In this document: piece after piece, positions 9,103 through 17,296 of the stretch | Layout: each line of letters starts with the position of its first letter | How positions within the stretch are numbered: position 1 is the first letter of the stretch | Assembly: GCA_003669605.1 (NCBI GenBank) | Contig: QWOP01000018.1 | Span: forward strand, 1 to 64,000 | Reading direction: 5' to 3' | Source of the DNA: Planctomycetota bacterium | GTDB lineage: Bacteria; Planctomycetota; Planctomycetia; Pirellulales; UBA1268 | DNA: 64,000 nucleotides | Position numbers and translations under genes: made by a program | Notes under the pieces: generated by a model | Seen by the model: the letters and a program-made list of their open reading frames with translations, nothing else | The model's database searches: none | Told to the model about the DNA's origin: nothing

Positions 9103-10481
9103 CGCGATTCGGTTCTCCCTTCGAGGACGAATGTGGTGATGGCCCCGACGATCGCGTCGACGTGGGCATCGGTGAGGCCGGGATAGACTCCCAGCCAGAG
9201 CGTGTGCCGCATGATGTAGTCGGCCCCTGCGAGGTCGCCAGCGACGCGGAGTGGACGGTCTTGGTAGGCCGGCTGGCGGAGAAGGTTGCCGCCGAACAAC
9301 TGTCGCGTGCCGATCCGCGCGGTGTCGAGGTGACGGACGAGGTCACGCCGCGTAAAGGGGGCCGACGGACGCACCGACAGCGGGAAGCCGAACCAACTCG
9401 GCGACGATCCCGGCGTGGCCTCTGGGAGTACGAAAAACTCCGAGAGGGGTTCGAGGCCATTCCACAGACGGGTGAAATTTCTCTTCCGCGCGTCGATGAA
9501 GCCGTCGAGTTTGTCGAGTTGCGCGACGCCGACTGCCGCCTGCATGTCGGTGGCTTTGAGATTGTAACCGATGTGGGAATAGATGTACTTGTGGTCGTAG
9601 CCGTGCGGAAGTTCGCCGAGTTGCCAGTCGAATCGCTTCCCGCAGGTGTCGTCTTGGCCGGGCTCGCACCAGCAGTCGCGCCCCCAATCGCGGAAACTTT
9701 CCACAAGCTTCTCGAGCCGCGGCGAATCGGTGAAGACGATCCCCCCCTCCCCCATGGTGATATGGTGGGCGGGATAGAAACTGCAGGTGGCGATGTCGCC
9801 GAACCCACCCACATGCCGCTCCCCGTAGGTGGCGCCGAGAGCGTCGCAACAATCCTCGACGAGCCACAGATTGTGACGCCGGCAGAAATCGGCAACGGCC
9901 GCGCAGTCGAAGGGGTTGCCGAGCGTGTGAGCGAGGACGACTGCCCGCGTCCGGTCGCTCAAAGCGGCCTCCAGCCGATTGGGATCGATGTTGTAGGTAG
10001 CCCGCTGTTCGGGGTGCTCAACATCGACGTACACGGGCACGAGGCCGTTCTGGAGGATCGGATTGACCGTCGTCGGAAACCCGGCGGCCACCGTGATCAC
10101 CTCGTCGCCAGATTGAAGTCGCCTGTCTGCCAGTTTGTGGCTGGTAAGGGCCGTGACCGCGAGGAGATTGGCACTCGATCCGGAATTCACCAGGCTTGCA
10201 CAGCGGACGCCGACACGGGTGGCGAAGCGTTGCTCGAACTGCTCGGCGAACCGCCCGGTCGTCAGCCAGAAATCGAGTCCAGAGTCGACAAGGTGCTGAA
10301 CTTCGCGTTCGTCGAAGACCCGTCCAGCCACCGCCACCGGATCACCGGGCTGGAAGTCTCTCCGCGGAAATGCCAGGCGGCAGTACTCCGCCACGAGATC
10401 GCGGATTTCGTCGCGGACAGCGGCCGCGCTGCGGCCGGTAGGCGGGGTGCGATGGGGGGAATTATTCGGGGGATCGTTCAT
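9099..10481 (-). CDS. rfbH: CDP-6-deoxy-L-threo-D-glycero-4-hexulose-3-dehydrase (E1)
   Basis: This PMP- and [2Fe-2S]-dependent dehydratase removes the C3 hydroxyl of CDP-4-keto-6-deoxyglucose. The PLP lysine of the aminotransferase fold is replaced by His in [14 protein letters not shown] (H239), the hallmark of E1. The iron-sulfur ligands fit the known C-x57-C-x-C-x7-C pattern exactly: C212, C270, C272, C280. The start is the ATG at 10481, which overlaps the rfbG stop by 4 nt and gives 460 residues; a longer frame reaching 10550 is not needed. No separate E3 reductase gene is visible in the locus. Confidence 0.95.
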   Translation of the reverse strand: MNDPPNNSPHRTPPTGRSAAAVRDEIRDLVAEYCRLAFPRRDFQPGDPVAVAGRVFDEREVQHLVDSGLDFWLTTGRFAEQFEQRFATRVGVRCASLVNSGSSANLLAVTALTSHKLADRRLQSGDEVITVAAGFPTTVNPILQNGLVPVYVDVEHPEQRATYNIDPNRLEAALSDRTRAVVLAHTLGNPFDCAAVADFCRRHNLWLVEDCCDALGATYGERHVGGFGDIATCSFYPAHHITMGEGGIVFTDSPRLEKLVESFRDWGRDCWCEPGQDDTCGKRFDWQLGELPHGYDHKYIYSHIGYNLKATDMQAAVGVAQLDKLDGFIDARKRNFTRLWNGLEPLSEFFVLPEATPGSSPSWFGFPLSVRPSAPFTRRDLVRHLDTARIGTRQLFGGNLLRQPAYQDRPLRVAGDLAGADYIMRHTLWLGVYPGLTDAHVDAIVGAITTFVLEGRTESR

Positions 10482-11599
10482 GGGGCGGTGCCCGGCAGTC
10501 TGCCGGTTCCTCGAAGAAGCGTGCTGTAGGCGGCGATGTCGTCTTGGCACAGCCGCCGTGCTGTCGATTGATCGGACTGGAAACTCCGATACCAGAGCGC
10601 CGCCCGGCTTACCGCGGTGGCTGCGGTCCAGCGCGGATACCAGGGAAGAGACTCCTGGGCTTTGGCGATGGCAAGCCTCAAAGCCGGTGTCTCCGCAGGC
10701 GAACGTGGGTCATGGACGTCAACCCACGACCCATCCCCCCAAGCAGCGATGAAGGCCTCGACGAGTTCGCGGACGGTCACGTCGTCTTCGGCGGAGGGGC
10801 CGAAATTCCAACCGGTGCACCAACGTGCCGCTGGGGAGGAGAGCATCGCCGTAGCAAGTGCCAGATACCCGGCGAGTGGTTCGAGGACATGCTGCCAGGG
10901 GCGGACAGAATCTGGGTTTCGCACCGGCACAGGCCGCCCTGCCGCCAAGTGCCGCACGAGGTCGGTGATGATCCGATCATCGGCCCAGTCGCCACCGCCG
11001 ATGACGTTGCCGGCCCGGACGCTGGCCACCTGCACACCATGGTCACCGAGTCTACCGGGGGGAAAGTAACTTGCCCGGAAGGATGCGGTTACCAGTTCGG
11101 CGGCGGCCTTACTGGCGCTGTAGGGATCGTGTCCCCCCAGCCGGTCATCCTCCTCGTGGGGAAGGCCTTGGGGATGGGGCTCGTAGCATTTGTCGCTGGT
11201 GATGACCAGCACCACGCAGGGCCTCCCGGCGCGGCGGACAGCATCGAGGAGCGTGGCGGTACCGACGACATTCGAGGAGAAGGTTTCGACCGGATCGCGA
11301 TAGCTGCGGCGCACCAGCGGTTGGGCCGCCAGATGCATGACGACATCAGGGTGCGCTGCGGCGATCGCAGCTTCCAGCCGCGCTCCATCGCGGATGTCGG
11401 CCTCGATGTGGGTGTCGACGAGTTCGACGAGGTTTGCGGCGGCAAACAGAGACGGGGTGGTGGGAGGAGGAAGCGAGTAGCCTGTGATCCGTACGGCTTG
11501 GCTGTGCAGCAACTGCACCAGCCACGACCCCTTGAATCCGGTGTGGCCGGTGACGAACACATGCCGACCGCCCAATCCGCTGGAGGTGTCGTGTGGCAT
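10478..11599 (-). CDS. rfbG: CDP-glucose 4,6-dehydratase
   Basis: A 373-residue extended SDR that turns CDP-glucose into CDP-4-keto-6-deoxyglucose. The NAD-binding motif is [11 protein letters not shown] near residue 17, with the H-T-G-F-K-G variant typical of RfbG. The catalytic region reads TSDKCYE followed by YSASK. It lies 4 bp after rfbF and overlaps rfbH by 4 nt, the order expected for the CDP-dideoxyhexose pathway. Confidence 0.95.
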   Translation of the reverse strand: MPHDTSSGLGGRHVFVTGHTGFKGSWLVQLLHSQAVRITGYSLPPPTTPSLFAAANLVELVDTHIEADIRDGARLEAAIAAAHPDVVMHLAAQPLVRRSYRDPVETFSSNVVGTATLLDAVRRAGRPCVVLVITSDKCYEPHPQGLPHEEDDRLGGHDPYSASKAAAELVTASFRASYFPPGRLGDHGVQVASVRAGNVIGGGDWADDRIITDLVRHLAAGRPVPVRNPDSVRPWQHVLEPLAGYLALATAMLSSPAARWCTGWNFGPSAEDDVTVRELVEAFIAAWGDGSWVDVHDPRSPAETPALRLAIAKAQESLPWYPRWTAATAVSRAALWYRSFQSDQSTARRLCQDDIAAYSTLLRGTGRLPGTAP

Positions 11600-11603
11600 C
11601 CGC

Positions 11604-12380
11604 TCACCACACCTTCCACGGCGCCCGCCCCGACTTCCACAGGTCGTTGACCTGCAGGTAGTCGCGGTAGGTGTCGACGGCGAAGAACCATCCCTGGTGC
11701 CGGTAGGCCATCAGCTGGCCGTCGGCCGCCAACCGCTCCAAGGGGCGCGACTCAAGCGATTCCAGATCGCCGCCGTCGAGGTAGTCGAAGACCCTCCGGT
11801 CGAAGACGAAGAATCCGGCATTCACCCAGCCCTCAACGCGGGGCTTCTCGGAGAATCGCGTTACCTGTGCATCACCGTCGATCGACAACAGCCCAAACCG
11901 TGATTCCGGCTGGACCGCGGTCACTGTCGCCAACCTGCCGTGCGAACGGTGAAAGGCGATCAGGCTGCCGATGTCGACATCGCACAGCCCGTCGCCGTAG
12001 GTGACGAGGAAGGTGTCACCGCAGACGTACGGCTCGATCCGCTTCACCCTCCCGCCGGTCAGCGTGTCTTGGCCGGTGTCGGCAAGGGTGACGGTGAACT
12101 CGAACGGCTCAGGCGGCCCGTGGTACTGCAATTCCCGTTTCCCGCCGATCGTCACCGTGCAGTCGCGGGTGTGGGCCTCGTAGTCGAGGAAGTAGTCCTT
12201 GATGACGTTCCCTTTGTATCCCAAGCAGAGCACAAACCGCTCGAGGTGATGGTGGCCGAAGAGTCGCATGATGTGCCACAGGAGCGGGCGGCCGCCAACC
12301 TCGACCATCGGCTTGGGCCGGTACTCGGTCTCCTCGCGCATCCGCGCGCCCTGACCACCACAGAGAATCACGACGTCCAT
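11604..12380 (-). CDS. rfbF: Glucose-1-phosphate cytidylyltransferase
   Basis: This enzyme makes CDP-glucose from CTP and glucose-1-phosphate, the first step of the CDP-dideoxyhexose branch. The nucleotidyltransferase signature is ILCGGQGARM at the N-terminus, with the RPKPMVEVGGRP loop following, as in RfbF. The start is ATG 12380, with GGAG 7 nt upstream on the minus strand; an earlier in-frame start at 12428 adds only an unconserved tail. It has 258 residues, normal for the family, and is the first gene of the minus-strand operon. Confidence 0.95.
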   Translation of the reverse strand: MDVVILCGGQGARMREETEYRPKPMVEVGGRPLLWHIMRLFGHHHLERFVLCLGYKGNVIKDYFLDYEAHTRDCTVTIGGKRELQYHGPPEPFEFTVTLADTGQDTLTGGRVKRIEPYVCGDTFLVTYGDGLCDVDIGSLIAFHRSHGRLATVTAVQPESRFGLLSIDGDAQVTRFSEKPRVEGWVNAGFFVFDRRVFDYLDGGDLESLESRPLERLAADGQLMAYRHQGWFFAVDTYRDYLQVNDLWKSGRAPWKVW

Positions 12381-12500
12381 CTGGGAACTCCGGAGATCGG
12401 CACCTTCCTCGCCGCACCAGATTACCAATGCGGATCAGACGAGCCATTCCGCCGCTCTGGATTGCTACACTTCCCCCACGAACCCCAGAGGAAATCGACT

Positions 12501-13652
12501 ATGGCCACTCATCGACCAAGGATCGGCATCCTCACCGGAGGGGGTGATTGCCCGGGGCTCAACGCCGTTATTCGGGCGGTGGTGAAAAGCAGTTTCCGCC
12601 TGGGATATGAGTGTCTGGGGTTTCTCCGGGGCTACGAGGGGCTGGTCGAACCAGTCGCGTGGACACCGCTCAATCCTCAGGTGACCGCGGGGATCCTGAC
12701 CCGGGGAGGGACGATCCTCGGCTCATCCAACAGCGGTCGGTTCACAGCCCTCGTCGGGGAGAACGATCGGGTGGCGATCGATCCGCAGTTGCTCGACGAG
12801 GCCGCCGCAACGCTCCGCAGCCTGCGCGTCTGTGGGCTGATCTGCGTGGGGGGGGATGGTTCCCTGTCGATCGCCCAGCAGTTCCACGAACATGGCATCC
12901 CGGTCGTCGGGGTACCGAAGACGATCGACAATGATCTCGGGGCGACTGCGTTCACCTTCGGATTCGATTCGGCGGTGGCCACCGCCACCGATGCCCTCGA
13001 CCGGCTCCACACCACCGCTGCGAGCCATGAGCGGATCATGGTTCTGGAGGTGATGGGAAGGCATGCCGGCTGGATCGCCCTCCATGCCGGGATCGCCGCT
13101 GGCGGCGACGTGATCCTGATCCCCGAGATCGACTGGAACTTCGACCATGTCTGCCGGGCGGTGCTGGCCCGCGAGGCGGGGGGGAAGAAATTCACGCTCA
13201 TCGTCGTCGCGGAGGGAGCACGGCTCCCCGGTGGGAAGTCGGTTCAGGCAGACTCCGCTCTCCCCGCTGGCTCGGGCGACCAGCGCCGTCAGGTGCGGTT
13301 AGGAGGAGTGGGGGAGGTGGTGGCCGGTGAAATCTCCCGGCGGCTCGGGCGGGAGGTACGGACGGTGGTACTCGGCCATTTGCAACGGGGGGGCCAGCCC
13401 ACTCCATTCGATCGGGTGCTGGCCACGCAGTTCGGAGCGCATGCGGTCCGGCTGGTGCACCAGGGACGTTTTGGCGAGATGGTCTGCTACAGTCCCCCCG
13501 ACATCAACAGCGTGCCGATCGCCACGGCCGTCAGTCGGCTGTCACAGGTGGCCGCTGACAGTTCGGCGGTGCTGGCGGCGCGGGCCCTGGGGATCGCCTT
13601 TGGCGACGATGCTCCGCTGGCAGGACCGTTCGCCGAGCCCCCGGGGGCGTGA
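12501..13652 (+). CDS. pfkA: 6-phosphofructokinase
   Basis: A 383-residue PFK of the PfkA fold that phosphorylates fructose-6-phosphate in glycolysis. The start ATG 12501 gives the conserved RIGILTGGGDCPGLNAVIR. GGDG (117-120) has the Gly typical of ATP users, while PKTIDND (139-145) has the Lys typical of PPi-dependent enzymes, where ATP-PFKs of the E. coli type have PGTIDND. ATP is the more likely donor because the GGDG site usually decides, but PPi or mixed use cannot be ruled out. VMGRHAGWIA is the substrate loop. It is divergent from rfbF and followed by a terminator. Confidence 0.92.
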   Translation: MATHRPRIGILTGGGDCPGLNAVIRAVVKSSFRLGYECLGFLRGYEGLVEPVAWTPLNPQVTAGILTRGGTILGSSNSGRFTALVGENDRVAIDPQLLDEAAATLRSLRVCGLICVGGDGSLSIAQQFHEHGIPVVGVPKTIDNDLGATAFTFGFDSAVATATDALDRLHTTAASHERIMVLEVMGRHAGWIALHAGIAAGGDVILIPEIDWNFDHVCRAVLAREAGGKKFTLIVVAEGARLPGGKSVQADSALPAGSGDQRRQVRLGGVGEVVAGEISRRLGREVRTVVLGHLQRGGQPTPFDRVLATQFGAHAVRLVHQGRFGEMVCYSPPDINSVPIATAVSRLSQVAADSSAVLAARALGIAFGDDAPLAGPFAEPPGA

Positions 13653-13679
13653 GGCTCGAGGGTTGTCCGCACGGGGGGC

Positions 13680-13702
13680 GGCCGCCGATGCGGCCTTCTT
13701 TT
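13680..13702 (+). terminator. Rho-independent terminator after pfkA
   Basis: The stem GGCCGC/GCGGCC with a CGAT loop is followed by TTCTTTT. It lies 28 bp after the pfkA stop and before the acs start. Confidence 0.65.
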
Positions 13703-13786
13703 CGGGTATGATCGCCAGGCCTTCGGGTCCGTTCCGTCCGTCGACTCTCCGTTTGAAGGGGAGTATTCCGCCTCAGGGAACCAAGC

Positions 13787-15754
13787 ATGACTGCACCGCA
13801 GAAGTCTGCCGGCACCGTTGCCAGCGTGATGACAGAGGACCGAAAATTCCCCCCCCCGGCGGAATTCTCCGCGCGGGCCCGGATCGGTTCGCTCGAGGAC
13901 TATCAACGGCTTTACGATGCCGCGGCTGCCGATCCTGAGGGTTTCTGGGGAGAGCGGGCAGCGGCGCTCCCCTGGACGAAGCCGTACGATCGCGTCCTCG
14001 ACTGGAATCCCCCCGAGGTGCAGTGGTTTCCCGGTGGCAGGCTGAATGCGTCGGCGGCCTGCCTTGATCGCCACGTGGCCGCCGGCCGCGGCGGAAAAAC
14101 GGCCCTGGTGTGGGTCGGCGAACCGACGGGCGAACGGCGGGAATACACCTACGCGCAACTGCATGCCGAGGTCTGCCGCGTCGCCGCGGGATTGAAGGCC
14201 CTCGGCATCAAGTCGGGCGAGGTGGTGTCGATCTACATGCCGATGACCCCGGAATTGGTGATCGCCATGCTGGCCTGCGCTCGGATCGGCGCCGTCCACT
14301 CGGTGATCTTCGGGGGCTTCTCCAGCGAGGCGATCGCCGACCGCAATCAGGATGCTGGGGCAGTGGCCGTGATCACCGCCGATGGCGGATGGCGGCGGGG
14401 CACGCAGTTGCCGCTAAAGAAGAATGTGGACGTGGCTGTGGCCCGCAGCCCCAGCGTGAAGCATGTCGTGGTCCTCAAACGCACCGGGCAGCCGGTGGAG
14501 ATGGTCGCGGGCCGCGATGTGTGGTGGCACGATCTCATCGAGGGCATGCCGTCCGACATGCCCCCGGAACCGATGGATTCCGAGGCTCCGCTGTTCATCC
14601 TCTACACCAGCGGTTCGACCGGGAAACCGAAGGGGATCAAGCACACCACGGCGGGCTACATTCTCTGGGCCCAGACGACGGCTGAATGGGTCTTTGATCT
14701 GCGGGACGACGACCTCTTCTGGTGCACCGCTGACTGCGGCTGGATCACCGGCCACAGTTACATCACCTACGGGCCACTGGCCGCCGGGGCCAGCCTCCTG
14801 ATCTACGAAGGTGCCCCCAACGCGCCCCATGAGGGGCGCTTTTGGGAGATCATCGAGGAGGAGAAGCCGACGATCTTCTATACCGCTCCAACCGCCATCC
14901 GCTCGTTTATGAAGTGGGGGATGCAGCACATCGAGGGGCGCGACCTCTCCAGCCTCCGTCTCCTGGGAACCGTGGGGGAAGGGATCAATCCAGAGGCCTG
15001 GATGTGGTACCACGAGGTGATCGGCGGCAAACGCTGCCCGATCGTCGATACCTGGTGGCAGACGGAGACTGGCGGGATCATGATGAGCCCGCTGCCCGGC
15101 TGCACGCCCACCAAGCCGGGGAGTTGCACGCTTCCCCTGCCCGGTGTCGTGCCGGAAATCGTCGATGCCGCCGGGCATCCTGTGGCCCGCGGTGACGGGG
15201 GATGGCTGGTGTTGACGAAGCCTTGGCCGGGGATGCTCCGCGGCATTTGGGGCGACGACCAGCGGTGCCGCGAGACCTATTGGTCGCGGGTGCCGGGGAA
15301 GTATCTGGCCGGCGACAACGCCCGCCAAGACAGTGATGGCTACTTCTGGATCATGGGGCGGATCGACGACGTCCTCAACGTCGCCGGCCACCGGCTCTCC
15401 ACGATCGAGATTGAAAGCGCACTTGTCAGCCATCCCAGCGTCGCCGAGGCGGCGGCTGTGGGGCGGCCCCACGACGTGAAGGGGGAGGCGGTGGCAGTGT
15501 TTGTCACGCTCCATAAGAGCGCCGAGGCGAGCGACGCTCTCAAAGAGGCGTTACGGAAGCACGTCCGCCAGCAGATCGGGGCCCTTGCCGTTCCGGACGA
15601 CATCCACTTTGCCGCCATTCTGCCCAAGACCCGCAGTGGGAAGATCATGCGTCGTCTGTTGCGGGACGTCGCCGCCGGCCGTGAGACCGTCGGTGACACG
15701 ACGACCCTCGAGGATTACACGGTGCTCGCCACGCTCCGCGGCAATGACGAATGA
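13787..15754 (+). CDS. acs: Acetyl-CoA synthetase (AMP-forming)
   Basis: A 655-residue adenylate-forming ligase that makes acetyl-CoA from acetate, ATP and CoA through acetyl-AMP. The A3 motif [11 protein letters not shown] is at 273-283. WWQTETGG follows, and the C-terminal catalytic lysine is K619 in [10 protein letters not shown]; this is the lysine regulated by acetylation in Acs. Length and the N-terminal ACAS domain (EFSARARI...) fit the family. It stands alone, with a terminator on each side. Confidence 0.95.
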   Translation: MTAPQKSAGTVASVMTEDRKFPPPAEFSARARIGSLEDYQRLYDAAAADPEGFWGERAAALPWTKPYDRVLDWNPPEVQWFPGGRLNASAACLDRHVAAGRGGKTALVWVGEPTGERREYTYAQLHAEVCRVAAGLKALGIKSGEVVSIYMPMTPELVIAMLACARIGAVHSVIFGGFSSEAIADRNQDAGAVAVITADGGWRRGTQLPLKKNVDVAVARSPSVKHVVVLKRTGQPVEMVAGRDVWWHDLIEGMPSDMPPEPMDSEAPLFILYTSGSTGKPKGIKHTTAGYILWAQTTAEWVFDLRDDDLFWCTADCGWITGHSYITYGPLAAGASLLIYEGAPNAPHEGRFWEIIEEEKPTIFYTAPTAIRSFMKWGMQHIEGRDLSSLRLLGTVGEGINPEAWMWYHEVIGGKRCPIVDTWWQTETGGIMMSPLPGCTPTKPGSCTLPLPGVVPEIVDAAGHPVARGDGGWLVLTKPWPGMLRGIWGDDQRCRETYWSRVPGKYLAGDNARQDSDGYFWIMGRIDDVLNVAGHRLSTIEIESALVSHPSVAEAAAVGRPHDVKGEAVAVFVTLHKSAEASDALKEALRKHVRQQIGALAVPDDIHFAAILPKTRSGKIMRRLLRDVAAGRETVGDTTTLEDYTVLATLRGNDE

Positions 15755-15772
15755 CTGCAGGAAATGAAAAAA

Positions 15773-15808
15773 GGTCGGGCCGGCTTTCGCCGGCCCGACC
15801 CGTTTTCT
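15773..15808. terminator. Bidirectional intrinsic terminator between acs and the DUF937 gene
   Basis: A perfect 12-bp stem (GGTCGGGCCGGC/GCCGGCCCGACC) with a TTTC loop. It is followed by CGTTTT on the plus strand and by TTTTTT on the minus strand, so it can end both convergent genes (stops at 15754 and 15853). Confidence 0.9.
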
Positions 15809-15852
15809 GAGACCATCATCATCCGTGTGCTTCCCGCAGGAAGCGTCGGGAA

Positions 15853-17058
15853 TCAGAGGCCGAGAGCGCCGATCGTCTTCACCATCGGCTCGACGATCGG
15901 GCGGAGGATGTCACCCACGCCGGGGATCGCCAAGACAGTGTCGATCAACGACGTCAGCGAACCGAGGTTCTTGCCGATCAGATCCTTGATCGAAGCCTTG
16001 CCAGCCTCGGGGAGCTTTTCGGTCGATCCCTTGAGGGCATCGAGCGTGATGCCGAAGTCCTTCAGCGACGGGATGGCAGCCTCGGCAGAGGCCGCATCGG
16101 TGACGCCGGTGAAGGTCTCGGTCAATTTGCCAAACAATCCGGTCAGGTCCCCGCCGAGTTTCAGGGCGTCGCCCATTTCCGGAAGACCGAGCGCATCGCC
16201 GGCCTTCTCGACCACAGCGGCGGCAGTATTCGCCACATCCTCGCCAGCCTTCTCGACGACGGCTGCGGCCTTGGCACCCTCGACCTGGGCCGTCTTCTTC
16301 ATCTTCTCCATCATGTCACGGGTGTCGGGAGCCTTCACCGTGGCAGCCTTGTCGACCGGCTTTTTATTGTCCCGGTTCATCACGAAATAGGCACCGAGCG
16401 CGATCAGCGGCAGGGCCAGCCATGGCAGCCACGAGGGGAATCCCGAAGATTCCGGCTCGCGACGCTGGACGTGGCCGTGGCCGCCGGAAGTGGCAGCGGA
16501 CGCAGCCGAGGCGACGGCCTTGCCGAGTCCACCGAAGTCACCCAGCGACAGCCCAGCCGGCAGTGCGGACTGGATGTTGCGCCCCTGGTCAGCGAACAGG
16601 CTCTGCACGCTCGAGGCATCGAACGACTTGCCACCACCGGTGAGTTGCTTGGCGACGGTGCCGAGCACGACCGGGGCGAGGTACGAGAGCAACGAGCGGG
16701 CGATGCCCCCCTTGATGCCGAGGAACGAAGCCAGCGTCTCAACCACCGTCGAGGTGATGGAGTTGCCGAACAACGATCCGAGGAGGCTGCCACCCTTGTC
16801 GGAGACCTTGGAGGCGTTCGAACCACCGAGCAGCCCGGCGAGGTTGCCGAGGGCGCCGAGGTCGAGTCCACCGAGGGCCGAAGCAATCTGGCCAGCGCCC
16901 TGCTGGGACGAGGCGAGCTTCGACAGGCCACTGAGCAGCGCGGGGACCGCGGCAGCGGTGGCAGCCTTGGTCTGCGCTTCGTTCGAGCCAACCAGCGAAC
17001 CGAGGTTGCCGAGCACTTGGCTGGTCAACTGATCCTTCACCAAATCAACAATATTCAT
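15853..17058 (-). CDS. DUF937-like membrane protein with a helical C-terminal half
   Basis: Read from ATG 17058, which has GGAG on the minus strand just upstream, it has 401 residues. The first 180 or so are rich in Gly, Ser, Leu and Ala, starting MNIVDLVKDQLTSQVLGNLG, and fit the DUF937 (YidB-like) fold. One membrane helix follows (LPWLALPLIALGAYFVM). The rest is Ala/Lys-rich with repeats of the type VVEKAGEDVANTAAAVVEKAGDALG, then a second globular region. The function is unknown. It is a single gene, convergent with acs and divergent from the U32 gene. Confidence 0.8.
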   Translation of the reverse strand: MNIVDLVKDQLTSQVLGNLGSLVGSNEAQTKAATAAAVPALLSGLSKLASSQQGAGQIASALGGLDLGALGNLAGLLGGSNASKVSDKGGSLLGSLFGNSITSTVVETLASFLGIKGGIARSLLSYLAPVVLGTVAKQLTGGGKSFDASSVQSLFADQGRNIQSALPAGLSLGDFGGLGKAVASAASAATSGGHGHVQRREPESSGFPSWLPWLALPLIALGAYFVMNRDNKKPVDKAATVKAPDTRDMMEKMKKTAQVEGAKAAAVVEKAGEDVANTAAAVVEKAGDALGLPEMGDALKLGGDLTGLFGKLTETFTGVTDAASAEAAIPSLKDFGITLDALKGSTEKLPEAGKASIKDLIGKNLGSLTSLIDTVLAIPGVGDILRPIVEPMVKTIGALGL

Positions 17059-17143
17059 TCGCAAACTCCAGAAACGGATAGTGATACCTCTCACCGGCCG
17101 AGCCCTCCCAGGGAAGGGAATCGAGGCCCGATGCGGGTGTGAT

Positions 17144-17157
17144 CCTTTGTACAAAGG
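17144..17157. promoter_or_regulatory. Perfect 14-bp palindrome in a divergent intergenic region
   Basis: CCTTTGTACAAAGG is its own reverse complement. It lies 86 bp upstream of the DUF937 gene start and 140 bp upstream of the U32 gene, so it is well placed as an operator for a dimeric repressor or activator. No cognate regulator is recognised here. Confidence 0.4.
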
Positions 17158-17282
17158 TCAGTCTGTCTTACACGCTGCGTCAGGCGTCCACAAGCATCCG
17201 CACGAAGGGTGAAAATCTCTTCTACCGGCCGTCAGGGACCGTTTTTCAGGACGATCTTGCCAGCCACCGCACGCGTCCCCCC

Positions 17283-17288
17283 TATACT
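17283..17288 (+). promoter_or_regulatory. Candidate -10 box for the U32 gene
   Basis: TATACT ends only 8 bp before the ATG at 17297. If it is used, transcription would start at or just before the start codon and the mRNA would be leaderless. The only -35 candidate, TTGCCA at 17257-17262, is 20 bp away, so the call is weak. Confidence 0.25.
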
Positions 17289-17296
17289 CCACCGGC

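Noticed and set aside
9033-10529. Plus-strand 498-codon open frame
   Set aside because: It is antisense to rfbH, which has exact catalytic and Fe-S motifs.
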